Assembly: GCA_964471225.1 (NCBI GenBank) | Contig: CAYYEZ010000058.1 | Span: 1 to 39,519 of the forward strand | DNA: 39,519 nt | Direction of reading: 5' to 3' | Source of the DNA: JAGVJT01 sp964471225 | Lineage (GTDB): Bacteria > Pseudomonadota > Gammaproteobacteria > Legionellales > Legionellaceae | Translations under genes and position numbers: made by a program | The notes under the pieces: generated by a model | Told to the model about the DNA's origin: nothing | Database searches by the model: none | Seen by the model: only the letters and a program-made list of their open reading frames with translations | In this document: positions 25,863-34,219 of the stretch, piece by piece | How the letters are laid out: each line of letters starts with the position of its first letter | How positions within the stretch are numbered: the first letter of the stretch is position 1

Positions 25863-26374
25863 CAGTAATCCAAGTCCCAGTTTACTGTGATTTGCTTTTT
25901 TTCTTTATCTACAGCGAGTACGACCTCCCCAACCAAGTAGGGGATTAGATAGCGCTGGTCACCTTGTACAATGAGTACATCGTTTGAACCTGTTTCGATG
26001 AGCTCGTGCACTGTTCCAAATACGGTCCCGTTTTGATGCATCACAGTCATGCCGATTAATTCATGCCAGTAATACTCCCCAACGTCGAGCTTGGGCAACA
26101 TGGACTGAGGTACCGCAATCTCAAGATTAGTCAAGCTTGCAACGTCTTCCCTTGTCTCAAAACCAGAGACTCTCGTCAGCACATGTTTGTCTGTCAGCTC
26201 ATCTTGTGTGTGCTGAATCAGCACCCACTGTCCTTCTCGCTTGATATACCACTCTCGATAATCAAGAATGTTTTCTCTTGGATTGGTAAAAGAGACGACC
26301 GAAATGGCACCTTTGATACCATGCACTCGCCCAAACCGACCTAAGATAATCCAATTATCGTGTGTTGTCGTCAC
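25862..26374 (-). CDS. rimM: Ribosome maturation factor RimM
   Basis: 16S rRNA-processing factor for the 30S head. The 170 residues have the N-terminal RimM barrel (ILGRFGRVHGIKGAISVVSFTNP) and a C-terminal PRC-barrel (YYWHELIGMTVMHQNGTVFGTVHELIETGSNDVLIVQ, ending LIPYLVGEVVLAVD and NWDLDY). The start is GTG at 26374, with no base between it and the rpsP stop, so initiation is probably coupled to the end of rpsP. Overlaps trmD by one base. Confidence 0.96.
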   Translation of the reverse strand: MTTTHDNWIILGRFGRVHGIKGAISVVSFTNPRENILDYREWYIKREGQWVLIQHTQDELTDKHVLTRVSGFETREDVASLTNLEIAVPQSMLPKLDVGEYYWHELIGMTVMHQNGTVFGTVHELIETGSNDVLIVQGDQRYLIPYLVGEVVLAVDKEKKQITVNWDLDY

Positions 26375-26644
26375 TTAAGCCGCTTTTTCTGTAGTGTCAG
26401 CTTTCTTGTTAAATTCTTTAACAAGTGAACGAACGCGATCAGACAATTGCGCACCAACGCTTTGCCAGTAATCTAACCGTGCTGTATCAAGGTGCAAACG
26501 CACTTCTTGGCCACGTGCGACGGGATTAAAGTAACCAATGTTTTCAACATAGTTACCATCACGACGACGGCGGCTGTCAGTAACGACCACGTGATAGAAT
26601 GGGCGCTTTTTGGCACCAACTCTTGATAAACGTATAACGACCAT
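26375..26644 (-). CDS. rpsP: 30S ribosomal protein S16
   Basis: Small-subunit assembly protein. The 89 residues begin MVVIRLSRVGAKKRPFYHVV and contain DSRRRRDGNYVENIGYFNPVA, with a short Lys/Ala-rich end, all typical of S16. GAGGA lies 6-7 bp before the ATG. It is the first gene of the rpsP-rimM-trmD-rplS(-yadG-yadH) operon and has a good sigma70-type promoter directly upstream. Confidence 0.98.
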   Translation of the reverse strand: MVVIRLSRVGAKKRPFYHVVVTDSRRRRDGNYVENIGYFNPVARGQEVRLHLDTARLDYWQSVGAQLSDRVRSLVKEFNKKADTTEKAA

Positions 26645-26686
26645 TGTTGTCCTCTTTATTAAAGATTAACCATAAAAATGCCGGGT

Positions 26687-26715
26687 ATTATATGAAAATT
26701 AACGCCGAATGGGAA
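26687..26715 (-). promoter_or_regulatory. Promoter of the rpsP operon
   Basis: On the minus strand TTCCCA (26710-26715), 17 bp, perfect TATAAT (26687-26692). The 5' leader to the rpsP ATG is about 35 nt. The region lies in the 81-bp gap after ffh. Confidence 0.7.
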
Positions 26716-26725
26716 GAGGTTCTTA

Positions 26726-28099
26726 TCATTCAGGTTTAATCAGCCCTTTCATATGCGCAGGAAGACCTCCCATACCACGCATTAGCTGCTTAATTCCGCC
26801 TCCCTTTGTCATTTTTTTCATCATTTTTTGCATTTGCTCAAATTGTTTAAGTAGACGGTTTACGTCTTGAATCTGTGTCCCGGAGCCTTGCGCGATGCGT
26901 CGTTTGCGTGAGCCTATGATGATTTTGGGGATACGTCTCTCTTTCATCGTCATCGAATTAATAATCGCAATGGTCTGCGCAAGTTTTTTTTCAGTTTCTC
27001 CTGTGGGAATATGTTGGGATATCTGACTCAAGCCAGGAAGTTTGCCTATCATGCTAGATAATCCACCCATATTATTCATTTGAAGTAACTGCTCTTTGAA
27101 ATCATTCAAATCAAATGTCTGCCCTTTTGTGAGCTTTTTCTTGAGCTTTTCATGCGCGGCTTTATCTGTTTTTCGCTCAACTTCTTCGATGAGAGTTAAA
27201 ATATCCCCCATTCCTAAAATACGAGAGGCGATACGTTCCGGATGAAAACGCTCAAGCGCTTCTATTTTTTCACCACATCCCATAAATTTGATGGGTTGAC
27301 CTGTGATTTGGCGTATAGAAAGGGCCGCCCCTCCTCTTGCATCACCATCTGTTTTAGTCAAAATAACGCCAGTTAAGGGTAACGCATCATGAAACGCTTT
27401 TGCTGTATTAGCAGCGTCTTGGCCTGTCATGCTATCGACGACAAAGAGGGTTTCTTGAGGACGAATCGCTTGGTGAATCGCTTGGATTTCGTTCATCATC
27501 TCAGTGTCAACATGTAATCGACCGGCGGTATCAACAATGAGTACATCCATAAATTGTTTTTTAGCTTTATCGAGTGCGCCTTTAACAATATCTATGGGCC
27601 GTTCATTGGTGTGGCTTGGAATGAACGTGGCTTGTATTTCCGCCGATAAGCGTTCTAATTGTTGAATGGCCGCGGGTCGGTAAACGTCTGCACTGACCAG
27701 CATCACTTTTTTCTTTTCTTGCTCTTGAAGATATTTTGCGAGTTTTCCGGCACTTGTGGTTTTACCACTGCCTTGTAGACCTGCTAGTAAAATCACAACA
27801 GGAGGCTCTGCTTTGAGATTTAATTCTGCAGTGTTATCACCCATCAAATGAATGAGTTCATCTTTAATGATTTTAAGTAGCGCTTGGTCTGGCTTGAGTG
27901 CCGCATGCACTTTTTCACCTAAAATTTTCTCTTTGATGGTTTCAAGAAATGTTTTAATTACAGGTAGTGCGACATCTGCTTCTAAAAGTGAGACGCGGAC
28001 ATCACGCAAGAGCGCATGTGTGTTTTCTTCGGTAAATTGACTTTGTCCTCGAAGTGTTTTGACAGCATTTGCTAGTCGTTCGGTCAGATTTTGAAACAC
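26726..28099 (-). CDS. ffh: Signal recognition particle protein Ffh (SRP54)
   Basis: GTPase that, with 4.5S RNA (also in this window), delivers ribosomes making membrane proteins to FtsY and SecYEG. The 457 residues show the N domain, the G domain with G1 GLQGSGKTTSAGKLA (near residue 107), DVYRPAAIQQLE, DTAGRLHVD, TKTDGDARGGAAL and the M domain, with its RNA-binding motif region and the Met/Lys/Gly-rich end (MQKMMKKMTKGGGIKQLMRG). The start is GTG at 28099, preceded by AAGGTGA. It stands alone between the rpsP operon and the divergent yfjD-like gene. Confidence 0.98.
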   Translation of the reverse strand: MFQNLTERLANAVKTLRGQSQFTEENTHALLRDVRVSLLEADVALPVIKTFLETIKEKILGEKVHAALKPDQALLKIIKDELIHLMGDNTAELNLKAEPPVVILLAGLQGSGKTTSAGKLAKYLQEQEKKKVMLVSADVYRPAAIQQLERLSAEIQATFIPSHTNERPIDIVKGALDKAKKQFMDVLIVDTAGRLHVDTEMMNEIQAIHQAIRPQETLFVVDSMTGQDAANTAKAFHDALPLTGVILTKTDGDARGGAALSIRQITGQPIKFMGCGEKIEALERFHPERIASRILGMGDILTLIEEVERKTDKAAHEKLKKKLTKGQTFDLNDFKEQLLQMNNMGGLSSMIGKLPGLSQISQHIPTGETEKKLAQTIAIINSMTMKERRIPKIIIGSRKRRIAQGSGTQIQDVNRLLKQFEQMQKMMKKMTKGGGIKQLMRGMGGLPAHMKGLIKPE

Positions 28100-28132
28100 G
28101 GACTCACCTTACATAAATTTGAATAAAGTGGG

Positions 28133-28162
28133 ATCATACTCGTTTCAGATAGGATTGGACAA
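28133..28162 (-). promoter_or_regulatory. Candidate ffh promoter
   Basis: Minus strand TTGTCC (28157-28162), 18 bp, TATGAT (28133-28138): four and five of six consensus bases, 34 bp before the GTG start. Confidence 0.45.
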
Positions 28163-28222
28163 GACTAGTGTTTTTACTGCGCAGGAAAATTTTCTCCACA
28201 TGATGCGAGAGGGGGTATTTTT

Positions 28223-28231
28223 TGTTATAGT
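28223..28231 (+). promoter_or_regulatory. Possible extended -10 promoter of the yfjD-like gene
   Basis: TGT-TATAGT, an extended -10 with five of six consensus bases, 26 bp before ATG 28258. No recognisable -35 lies at 16-18 bp, so the call rests on the -10 alone. Confidence 0.35.
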
Positions 28232-28257
28232 GGGGCGTTAACGAATGGATTGCCTTC

Positions 28258-29508
28258 ATGCACCTCACGACCCTTTTTTTAATACTTCTTTTTTTAATAC
28301 TGATTTCAGGATTTTTTTCAGCCTCTGAAATAGGCATGATGTCGATTAATCGTTATCGCTTGCGTCATTTGGTTAAAAAACAACATAAACAAGCGATTCG
28401 AGTTAATCATTTGCTCACACATCCAGATCGGTTATTGAGTGTGGTGTTGATCGGCAACACCTTGGCAAATATTGTGGCCTCTACGGTGGCTACACTAATT
28501 GGTCAGCGATTGCATGGTGATTTGGGTGTGGCTATTGCGACGACGATATTGACTTTGATCGTTCTGATTTTTGCGGAAATGGCGCCTAAAACTTTAGCGG
28601 CGATTTATCCTCAACAAGTGGCTTTTGCTACAGTATTGCCACTGATGATTCTGCAATATCTTTTATTACCTTTGGTTCATATGGTGAGCAAAGTTGCAAC
28701 CGGTTTACTTCGTCTTATCGGGATTAAGATTGAGCGTGCACAAAAAGAAGCTTTGACTAGAGAAGAGCTGCGCTCTGTCGTGCATGAGGCAGGAGGGATG
28801 TTACCGGTAGAGCATAAAGGCATGCTAATTAGCCTGCTAGATTTAGAGTCTGCTCGAGTGGAAGATATTATGATCCCGAAGGCGGAAATTGTAGGGATTG
28901 ACCTCAGCTTACCTTGGAGCAAAGTCGTAGAGCAGTTAGAGACAGTACAACATACACGTGTTCCACTGTATCGAGAAAACTTAGATCAGCTTGTGGGAAT
29001 TATTCATATTCGTTCCGCTTTGTATCTTGCTTTGAGCAATGCATTAACGCTCGATGGATTAGTAAAGATGGCTGAGGCGCCTTATTTTATTCCAGAGGCT
29101 ACGCCCTTAAATGTGCAAATTTTAAATTTTCAGAAAATGAAACGTCGAAGTTGTTTTGTTGTGGATGAGTACGGTGATTTGCAGGGACTTGTGACATTAG
29201 AAGATATTCTAGAAGAGGTGATCGGTGATTTTACAACAGATATCGCCGATCTAAGTAAAGATATCATGCTACAAGAGGATGGTACTGCGGTGATTGATGC
29301 AAGTATCACATTGCGTCAATTGCAGCGTGCTTTGAATTGGCAGCTACCTGCCTTGGGTCCAAGAACCTTGAGTGGGTTGATTATCGAATATCTTGGTTAT
29401 ATTCCTCCTGCAGAATGCTGTCTGAAAATAGAACACTATCAAATTGAAATCTTAAAAGTAGCTGAAAATACAATCAAAAGTGTCAAAATGCTCAAAACGC
29501 GGAACTGA
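28258..29508 (+). CDS. yfjD: CNNM/CorC-HlyC family membrane protein (YfjD/CorB-like)
   Basis: Inner-membrane protein of the CNNM family, associated with magnesium/divalent cation balance. The 416 residues have a DUF21 membrane domain with FFSASEIGMMSINRYRL, LLSVVLIGNTLANIVAS and LIFAEMAPKTLAAIYP, then a CBS pair (ARVEDIMIPKAEIVGID; RSCFVVDEYGDLQGLVTLEDILEEVIGDF) and a C-terminal CorC_HlyC domain. In E. coli yfjD lies near ffh with ypjD between; here it is directly divergent from ffh and ypjD is absent. A strong terminator follows the stop codon. Confidence 0.92.
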   Translation: MHLTTLFLILLFLILISGFFSASEIGMMSINRYRLRHLVKKQHKQAIRVNHLLTHPDRLLSVVLIGNTLANIVASTVATLIGQRLHGDLGVAIATTILTLIVLIFAEMAPKTLAAIYPQQVAFATVLPLMILQYLLLPLVHMVSKVATGLLRLIGIKIERAQKEALTREELRSVVHEAGGMLPVEHKGMLISLLDLESARVEDIMIPKAEIVGIDLSLPWSKVVEQLETVQHTRVPLYRENLDQLVGIIHIRSALYLALSNALTLDGLVKMAEAPYFIPEATPLNVQILNFQKMKRRSCFVVDEYGDLQGLVTLEDILEEVIGDFTTDIADLSKDIMLQEDGTAVIDASITLRQLQRALNWQLPALGPRTLSGLIIEYLGYIPPAECCLKIEHYQIEILKVAENTIKSVKMLKTRN

Positions 29509-29510
29509 TA

Positions 29511-29551
29511 AAAAAATCAAAGTGAATTAAAATAGTTCACTTTGATTTTTT
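29511..29551 (+). terminator. Strong Rho-independent terminator after the yfjD-like gene
   Basis: AAAAAATCAAAGTGAA (29511-29526) pairs perfectly with TTCACTTTGATTTTTT (29536-29551) around a 9-nt loop; the 3' arm ends in six T. The A/T ends make it work in both directions in principle. The next gene's ATG lies only 12 bp further on. Confidence 0.88.
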
Positions 29552-29562
29552 ATCGGTCTTTT

Positions 29563-30195
29563 ATGCCTGCTATTTCACTAAAACTTGATTTTAAATTTGA
29601 TGAACAAGGTTATTTACGAATTATTGATTTAGGTGATGGCCTTTCTGCTGGATTAGATGGATTTTCTGAGACGATAGGAGCAACGATACTGAGAGATTGG
29701 TACGAAGCTTCTGGTGCGGATGCGATTGTCACGCTATTAGGAGAATTACCTAAAGTAGTGATGCAGCCTGAAACACTGCATCTTCCTCTCGTTTCACGAC
29801 GAGTCGCTGTGGGTGACCGTTTGAGTGATATTGAGGATTTGGCGTCTCGAGAGGAGCGACTCGTACTTTCGAGTGCTTGTCATCGTAATGTTGCATATCA
29901 ATCTTATTTCTGGCAGAAACAGGGGCTTCAAAATACGGCAACGATACCGCTGGGATTGATTGCTACTGAAATGCATAAAGTGCTTTGGTACGCTCTAATG
30001 GAGATGTATTTACCAAGAGACGCTTGCCCAACTGTATTATATTGGAACAATAATCAATCACCTGAGTCTCTTGATTTGAGCGCACTTCGTACTTCAGCGA
30101 ATGGTCTGTTTATTAAAATCGGAGATCGTTCGACAGGAGGGGCTGATGAAGTCTACTACGTAAAAAATGAGCGAGAAGCTCAGCGTATTTTATAA
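29563..30195 (+). CDS. 5' part of an interrupted gene: ATP-grasp-like segment, ends at in-frame TAA
   Basis: This 210-codon part runs from ATG 29563 (an upstream TTG at 29542 lies inside the terminator and is rejected) to TAA at 30193-30195. It begins with FKFDEQGYLRIIDLGDGLSAGLDGF and later has GLFIKIGDRSTGGADEVYYV, which looks like the nucleotide-binding strand and glycine loop of an ATP-grasp fold; I hold this only moderately. No ribosome-binding site is visible before the ATG. The same frame continues after the stop without interruption through 30265-31263, and the fold is cut in mid-domain, so this is unlikely to be a complete protein. Confidence 0.55.
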   Translation: MPAISLKLDFKFDEQGYLRIIDLGDGLSAGLDGFSETIGATILRDWYEASGADAIVTLLGELPKVVMQPETLHLPLVSRRVAVGDRLSDIEDLASREERLVLSSACHRNVAYQSYFWQKQGLQNTATIPLGLIATEMHKVLWYALMEMYLPRDACPTVLYWNNNQSPESLDLSALRTSANGLFIKIGDRSTGGADEVYYVKNEREAQRIL

Positions 30196-30264
30196 CAACT
30201 CTATCGTACCTATAAAAGGACAGGTGAGAAGCATATTTTTATCATTGAGCCTGCTTATGTAACC

Positions 30265-31263
30265 ATGAAAGATGCTTATAACGCGACCGGCCGTGCGTTT
30301 GTTACGCTACATCTTAATGAAAGCACGCGAGCTTTGGATGTTAAAATTGCTGGTGCGAAATGGATTATTCCTAAAGCGAGATTTGCGACATCAAACACTG
30401 AAAGGGAAATGTTGGCAAACGTGGGACATCAATCTGGGATGATTGATCTTGATCCCGCTGAGTTAGCACAACTGTCTCGTTGTATTGTTGAGATCTATGG
30501 CGATGCTTTTCGTGCTGGATTTGATTATGATGATTTGATAACGCATTGCCAAGAACACCGAGCCATCCCTGCATTTAAAGCTTGCTTGCGAAAAGACGCA
30601 GCGTACGGTGTTTTTTTAAGTACACTTGGCCAAGATACTGGAGATATCGAAGCCAAGCGCAGCCTGATGACTGGGTTGCTGGTTTCGCATATGCTGCGAG
30701 ATCATTTTCGTAATTTAGATCAATTATTGCTAATTGAATATGAATCAATTGACCCAGGTTTGTTTGTTAAATTAACCCCAGGATCCGGAGATACGCAGTA
30801 TATGCAAACACTGCTTAACTGCATCTGTCATTTGTCTTTGTTTGAGCGTTATGTTGCTTTTCTTAAAACACATCAACATGGTATATACGCACAACATCCG
30901 ATGTGTAGTGAGTTCGTGGTTAAAGGCCGTCGAATCGAATTGAAACTTAACGCTTGGATTGTGAGGTATTTAAAAAGTAAAAACGCGACGTACGATACAA
31001 AAGATTTATCTCGTGCTTTAAGGCAGGCTTGTTCAGTGAGCGATCTTGCAGTGATAAAATTACTCATTCATACGAATAGAGCAGATGTGAACGCGTGTTC
31101 TCCTAAGACGAAGCAGACACCTCTTGATTTTGCAAATCAAAGTTCAGCTGACATGGAGGCAAAGGCGCATGCATTAAATATTTTGAGATGTGCTGGTGCA
31201 AAGACCGCAGATGAGCTCACTCTGTCTTTAGGAGATACGTCGCATTTAGTCGCATCTAAATAG
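30265..31263 (+). CDS. 3' part of the interrupted gene, with C-terminal ankyrin-like repeat
   Basis: A 332-codon part of the same frame, starting at the first ATG after the internal TAA. It begins inside what looks like the rest of the ATP-grasp-like domain (AYNATGRAFVTLHLNES, VKIAGAKWIIPKARF). The middle is helical and unassigned. The end (about residues 252-315 of this part) resembles one to two ankyrin repeats: LRQACSVSDLAVIKLLIHTN, RADVNACSPKTKQTPLDFA and ALNILRCAGAK. No ribosome-binding site precedes ATG 30265; the nearest AGGACAGG is about 35 bp away. Independent translation is therefore doubtful. The last 8 bp overlap the convergent 31256 gene. Confidence 0.55.
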   Translation: MKDAYNATGRAFVTLHLNESTRALDVKIAGAKWIIPKARFATSNTEREMLANVGHQSGMIDLDPAELAQLSRCIVEIYGDAFRAGFDYDDLITHCQEHRAIPAFKACLRKDAAYGVFLSTLGQDTGDIEAKRSLMTGLLVSHMLRDHFRNLDQLLLIEYESIDPGLFVKLTPGSGDTQYMQTLLNCICHLSLFERYVAFLKTHQHGIYAQHPMCSEFVVKGRRIELKLNAWIVRYLKSKNATYDTKDLSRALRQACSVSDLAVIKLLIHTNRADVNACSPKTKQTPLDFANQSSADMEAKAHALNILRCAGAKTADELTLSLGDTSHLVASK

Positions 31264-33217
31264 TATTTTTAAAGTGCATTGGTTTATAAAATGTACGAAG
31301 TTCGTTCAATAAAGCTCGGACTGGTGATTGATGTGCGAATCGTGAATTTAAATCATCAGTCCAGGCTTGCGTGTGGGTTTGTTGTAAAATAGGCAAATAA
31401 CCTGTCTCTGTGGGATAAAGTGCTAAAATCCAGGAGCCTTTCAATATCGCGTAGAGTTTGTCTTTGTCTAATACCGATAATTTATCTTGGCGGATATGCA
31501 GCAAACTTGTTTTTTTATCGACACTAAAAAAGTGTTGTCCTGCTAAACGTGCTTTTTCACGCGATAAAAATTGATTCGGCAACATCCCACTTTCTAAAAT
31601 GAATGCCCTTTGAGGAAGGTTCTGTTTTTTCTCTATGCGTGGGCGTAAAGAAAGACCATCCAAGTGAGGAATAGGTTGATGTGTATAATCTAATAGCGTT
31701 GGCGCAATATCTTGTAAACCTACGCGTGTAGTAATACGCTCATGGGAATATTTTGATTTGCCTTTATGATAATATTGAAATGCTAATAAACAATGAAATT
31801 GCTCTGGGCTAAGTAGATCAGAGCCATGTCCTGCACTCTTATCCAGCACGGTTGAGGTTTTTTGGATGAGATAAGCTTCAAATGTACTTTTTCCAACTCC
31901 TTGGTATTGTTCTTGTGTGATTGGTCTAGAGTGTGGTGTGTAAAGCGTTTCGCCATGGTCGCTTAAAACAATAATCAATGTATTGTTGAGTAAGTCATTT
32001 TTTTTGAGGGTTGTTAAAAAAGTTTGGACTTGCTGATCTACACGATGTAATGCTTCGTGATAGAGTGGCTCACGTTCAGCAATATTGTATTCTTGGCGTG
32101 CGGCGGGATGTGTGGTGCTCGCGTAAGTATAAGGCCAGTGCGGTAAAGTAAAATGTACGGCCATAAAAAGTGGTTGTTCTTGGTGATATGATTGAATCGC
32201 TTGTTGTAACGCGCGATCAAATGTTTCTGGATAATAAGAAAAATAACTTGCTCGATTCATATAATTATAAGGGAAAAACCATTGTCCAATACGCGTGTTA
32301 ATCAATAGATTGCCCAGCAAAAAGTCATTAAATGTACCCATTAACATATCATTGACACCTCGTCTTGGGCCGATAATATCTTCAAAACCAAAAGATTCAT
32401 CTAACAAATTAAAACGCCTGTCGTCGGTTGCAAATAAGGTGGTATAGTGTGCTTGTTTCATTTTCCAGGCGATGCTTGATTCTGCAGCGTGATCTGTGCC
32501 AATCAAGTTGTAACGGGCTTTGTGATGAAAAGGATGAAGTCCCGACAAGATGGTACTCCACGCAGGATAAGTGCGTGCGAGAGGGGAGACTGTCTCTTCA
32601 AACCAAACATTTTGATGTGTGAACGCCCAAAGTGTGGGGGTTAATTTTGGCGTCATTGCGGTTGGGCTTAACGAATCGACGCCGATGATGATGATATGAG
32701 GTCGAGAGGCGTTGTAATGCTGAGATTGCGGCATGTTTGATGTGCCTATAAAGCATAAAGCAAGTGCTGCAATCGGGAGCGGATAATCACGAGAAAAATA
32801 AAAAAGTGCGAGAAGAAGAGCGAATATCAATACACCTGCTGAAATCGCACCACAGATAAGAATGAATGAGGAGGGGCAGACTAATGTAATGATTCGACTA
32901 TGCTGACTTAATGGAAAATAGTAGGCATTTAAGCACAATAATGTACACCAACTGCAGATGATAAGTATCCATTGGCGTGCTTTGGGGGATTGTTGAGGCC
33001 AAAAGCATTTAAGCGCGCAGTAACTGATGGCTTGAAGTAAGCTTAATAAAACATAGGCGAATGCTTGCAGATACAGCGTAAATCCTATTTCCCAGTAAAC
33101 ATGTTTGGGTAAAGGTAGCGTGCTAACAAAAGAATGACCTTGAAAACCGATGAAAAGGAGTTGAAGTAAGAAAAAACAGAAGTTGCACAATAAAAAATTT
33201 TTGATGATTGTCATCAT
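31256..33217 (-). CDS. Membrane-anchored alkaline-phosphatase-superfamily (sulfatase/phosphodiesterase-like) enzyme
   Basis: The 653 residues start with about five membrane helices (through about residue 160) followed by a periplasmic hydrolase domain, a plan like that of lipid-A phosphoethanolamine transferases and LTA synthases. Catalytic landmarks are HIIIIGVDSLSP (Asp181, metal), RTYPAWSTILSGLHP with Thr216 in the nucleophile position of the nucleotide-pyrophosphatase/sulfatase pattern TxPxxxxxxxG, IIVLSDHGETL (Asp-His metal pair) and a GHGSD motif. The product may hydrolyse or transfer a phospho- or sulfo-group on envelope glycans; the substrate is unknown. It starts 7 bp after recR stops and probably rides on the dnaX-ybaB-recR transcript. 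Met1/Met2 are both possible starts. Confidence 0.82.
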   Translation of the reverse strand: MMTIIKNFLLCNFCFFLLQLLFIGFQGHSFVSTLPLPKHVYWEIGFTLYLQAFAYVLLSLLQAISYCALKCFWPQQSPKARQWILIICSWCTLLCLNAYYFPLSQHSRIITLVCPSSFILICGAISAGVLIFALLLALFYFSRDYPLPIAALALCFIGTSNMPQSQHYNASRPHIIIIGVDSLSPTAMTPKLTPTLWAFTHQNVWFEETVSPLARTYPAWSTILSGLHPFHHKARYNLIGTDHAAESSIAWKMKQAHYTTLFATDDRRFNLLDESFGFEDIIGPRRGVNDMLMGTFNDFLLGNLLINTRIGQWFFPYNYMNRASYFSYYPETFDRALQQAIQSYHQEQPLFMAVHFTLPHWPYTYASTTHPAARQEYNIAEREPLYHEALHRVDQQVQTFLTTLKKNDLLNNTLIIVLSDHGETLYTPHSRPITQEQYQGVGKSTFEAYLIQKTSTVLDKSAGHGSDLLSPEQFHCLLAFQYYHKGKSKYSHERITTRVGLQDIAPTLLDYTHQPIPHLDGLSLRPRIEKKQNLPQRAFILESGMLPNQFLSREKARLAGQHFFSVDKKTSLLHIRQDKLSVLDKDKLYAILKGSWILALYPTETGYLPILQQTHTQAWTDDLNSRFAHQSPVRALLNELRTFYKPMHFKNTI

Positions 33218-33224
33218 AAAAAAG

Positions 33225-33821
33225 TCAACAGACCTCAGCGCGATTACGTAGCGCTTGTATAATGGTGTTAGCGTCCAGAAACTCTAGCTCCCCACCGGTT
33301 GGAATCCCTTGAGCTAATTGAGTAAACGTCAGTGCATAAGGTTTTAATCTACTTCGGATAAAATGACTGGTTGTATGTCCCTCGACGGTAGGGCTTAACG
33401 CTAAGATGATTTCTTTGATTTCAGATTGTTCAATCAATCGATGTAGACCTTCAATCGCGATGTCTTCAGGACCAATACCATCGAGCGGAGAGATTTTCCC
33501 CATTAAGACGTAATATCGTCCCCGGTAAGCATGGGATTGCTCAATGGCTTGTACATCAGCAGGTGTTTCAACAACGCATAAAATCTGGTTATCTCGTGTT
33601 TTGTTTTGACATAAAGCGCAGAGAGTGTTTTCAGTATAATTGTTACAGAGTGTGCAATGTTGAATAGTTTGCATTGCTTGCTCAAGTGCTGTGGCGAGCG
33701 CAAGCCCTTTTTGTCTTTGTTTAGGATGCTGAAGTAAGTGATAAGCAATGCGTTGCGCGGACTTTGGCCCGATGCCGGGTAGGCCGCGCAGCGCACGCAC
33801 AAGCTCGGAAAGCGTATCCAT
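33225..33821 (-). CDS. recR: Recombination protein RecR
   Basis: Partner of RecO and RecF that loads RecA at ssDNA gaps. The 198 residues have the N-terminal helix-hairpin-helix (ALRGLPGIGPKSAQRIAYHLL), a four-Cys zinc finger (CTLCNNYTENTLCALC), a Toprim domain (LCVVETPADVQAIEQS, GRYYVLMGKISPLDGIGPEDI) and the C-terminal Walker-like region (ARGIPTGGELEF-type, here AQGIPTGGELEFLDANTI). Normal length. Classic order dnaX-ybaB-recR, 9 bp after ybaB. Confidence 0.97.
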   Translation of the reverse strand: MDTLSELVRALRGLPGIGPKSAQRIAYHLLQHPKQRQKGLALATALEQAMQTIQHCTLCNNYTENTLCALCQNKTRDNQILCVVETPADVQAIEQSHAYRGRYYVLMGKISPLDGIGPEDIAIEGLHRLIEQSEIKEIILALSPTVEGHTTSHFIRSRLKPYALTFTQLAQGIPTGGELEFLDANTIIQALRNRAEVC

Positions 33822-33830
33822 TGATACGAC

Positions 33831-34184
33831 TTATTTCTTGCCTGAGTCGCCGTCTTCTTGCAAGAAATCTGTTGGGATATTCAAGCCGGAAGTCAATTGA
33901 GCGATTTTATCTTTAGATGCTTTTTCAATTTTGCGAACAGCATCATTGAATGCTGCGATGAGAAGGTCAGTCAAAAACTCAGTATCTTCTTCCATTGCGG
34001 CAGGTTTAATTGTCATTGACTTCACTTCATGTCGACCATTCATCTCAATAACGACCATGTTGCCACCAGATTCACCGCGGACAATCATGTCACTTAATTG
34101 CTGTTGAGCATCTTGCATACGTTGTTGCATTTTTTGCGCTTCACGCATCAAGTTACCTAAATTTTGATCCATATTCATGGCCAT
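33831..34184 (-). CDS. ybaB: Nucleoid-associated protein, YbaB/EbfC family
   Basis: Small dimeric DNA-binding protein. The 117 residues show the helical N-terminus NLMREAQKMQQRMQDAQQQL, the core VRGESGGNMVVIEMNGRHEVKSMTI and DLLIAAFNDAVRKIEKASKDKIAQLT. AAGGGG lies 7 bp before ATG 34184, which decides the start over the internal Met3 and Met5. Located between dnaX and recR as in most proteobacteria. Confidence 0.96.
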   Translation of the reverse strand: MAMNMDQNLGNLMREAQKMQQRMQDAQQQLSDMIVRGESGGNMVVIEMNGRHEVKSMTIKPAAMEEDTEFLTDLLIAAFNDAVRKIEKASKDKIAQLTSGLNIPTDFLQEDGDSGKK

Positions 34185-34219
34185 GATTTAACCCCTTAAT
34201 TTATTACTAATCTATCTAA

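Larger units (their letters stand above)
29563..31263 (+). pseudogene. Single ancestral gene (ATP-grasp-like plus ankyrin-like end) broken by one in-frame stop codon
   Basis: Reading frame 29563-31263 is open for 567 codons apart from one TAA (30193-30195). The 23 codons between that stop and the next ATG (30265) are in frame and read as protein (QLYRTYKRTGEKHIFIIEPA). The two halves therefore belong to one gene of about 565 residues. Either the stop is a recent nonsense mutation, or it is read through, or it is a sequence error. Placement right behind a terminator, with no visible Shine-Dalgarno, fits a gene losing function. Ankyrin repeats are common in secreted effectors of Legionella and Coxiella; effector status is inference. 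Confidence 0.7.

Noticed and set aside
28134..28337. 67-codon minus-strand open frame between ffh and the yfjD-like gene
   Set aside because: It runs antisense into the start of yfjD, overlaps both promoters, and shows no family resemblance.
29542..29562. Upstream TTG start for the interrupted gene
   Set aside because: The extension lies in the 3' arm of the preceding terminator and has no ribosome-binding site; ATG 29563 starts the protein-like sequence.
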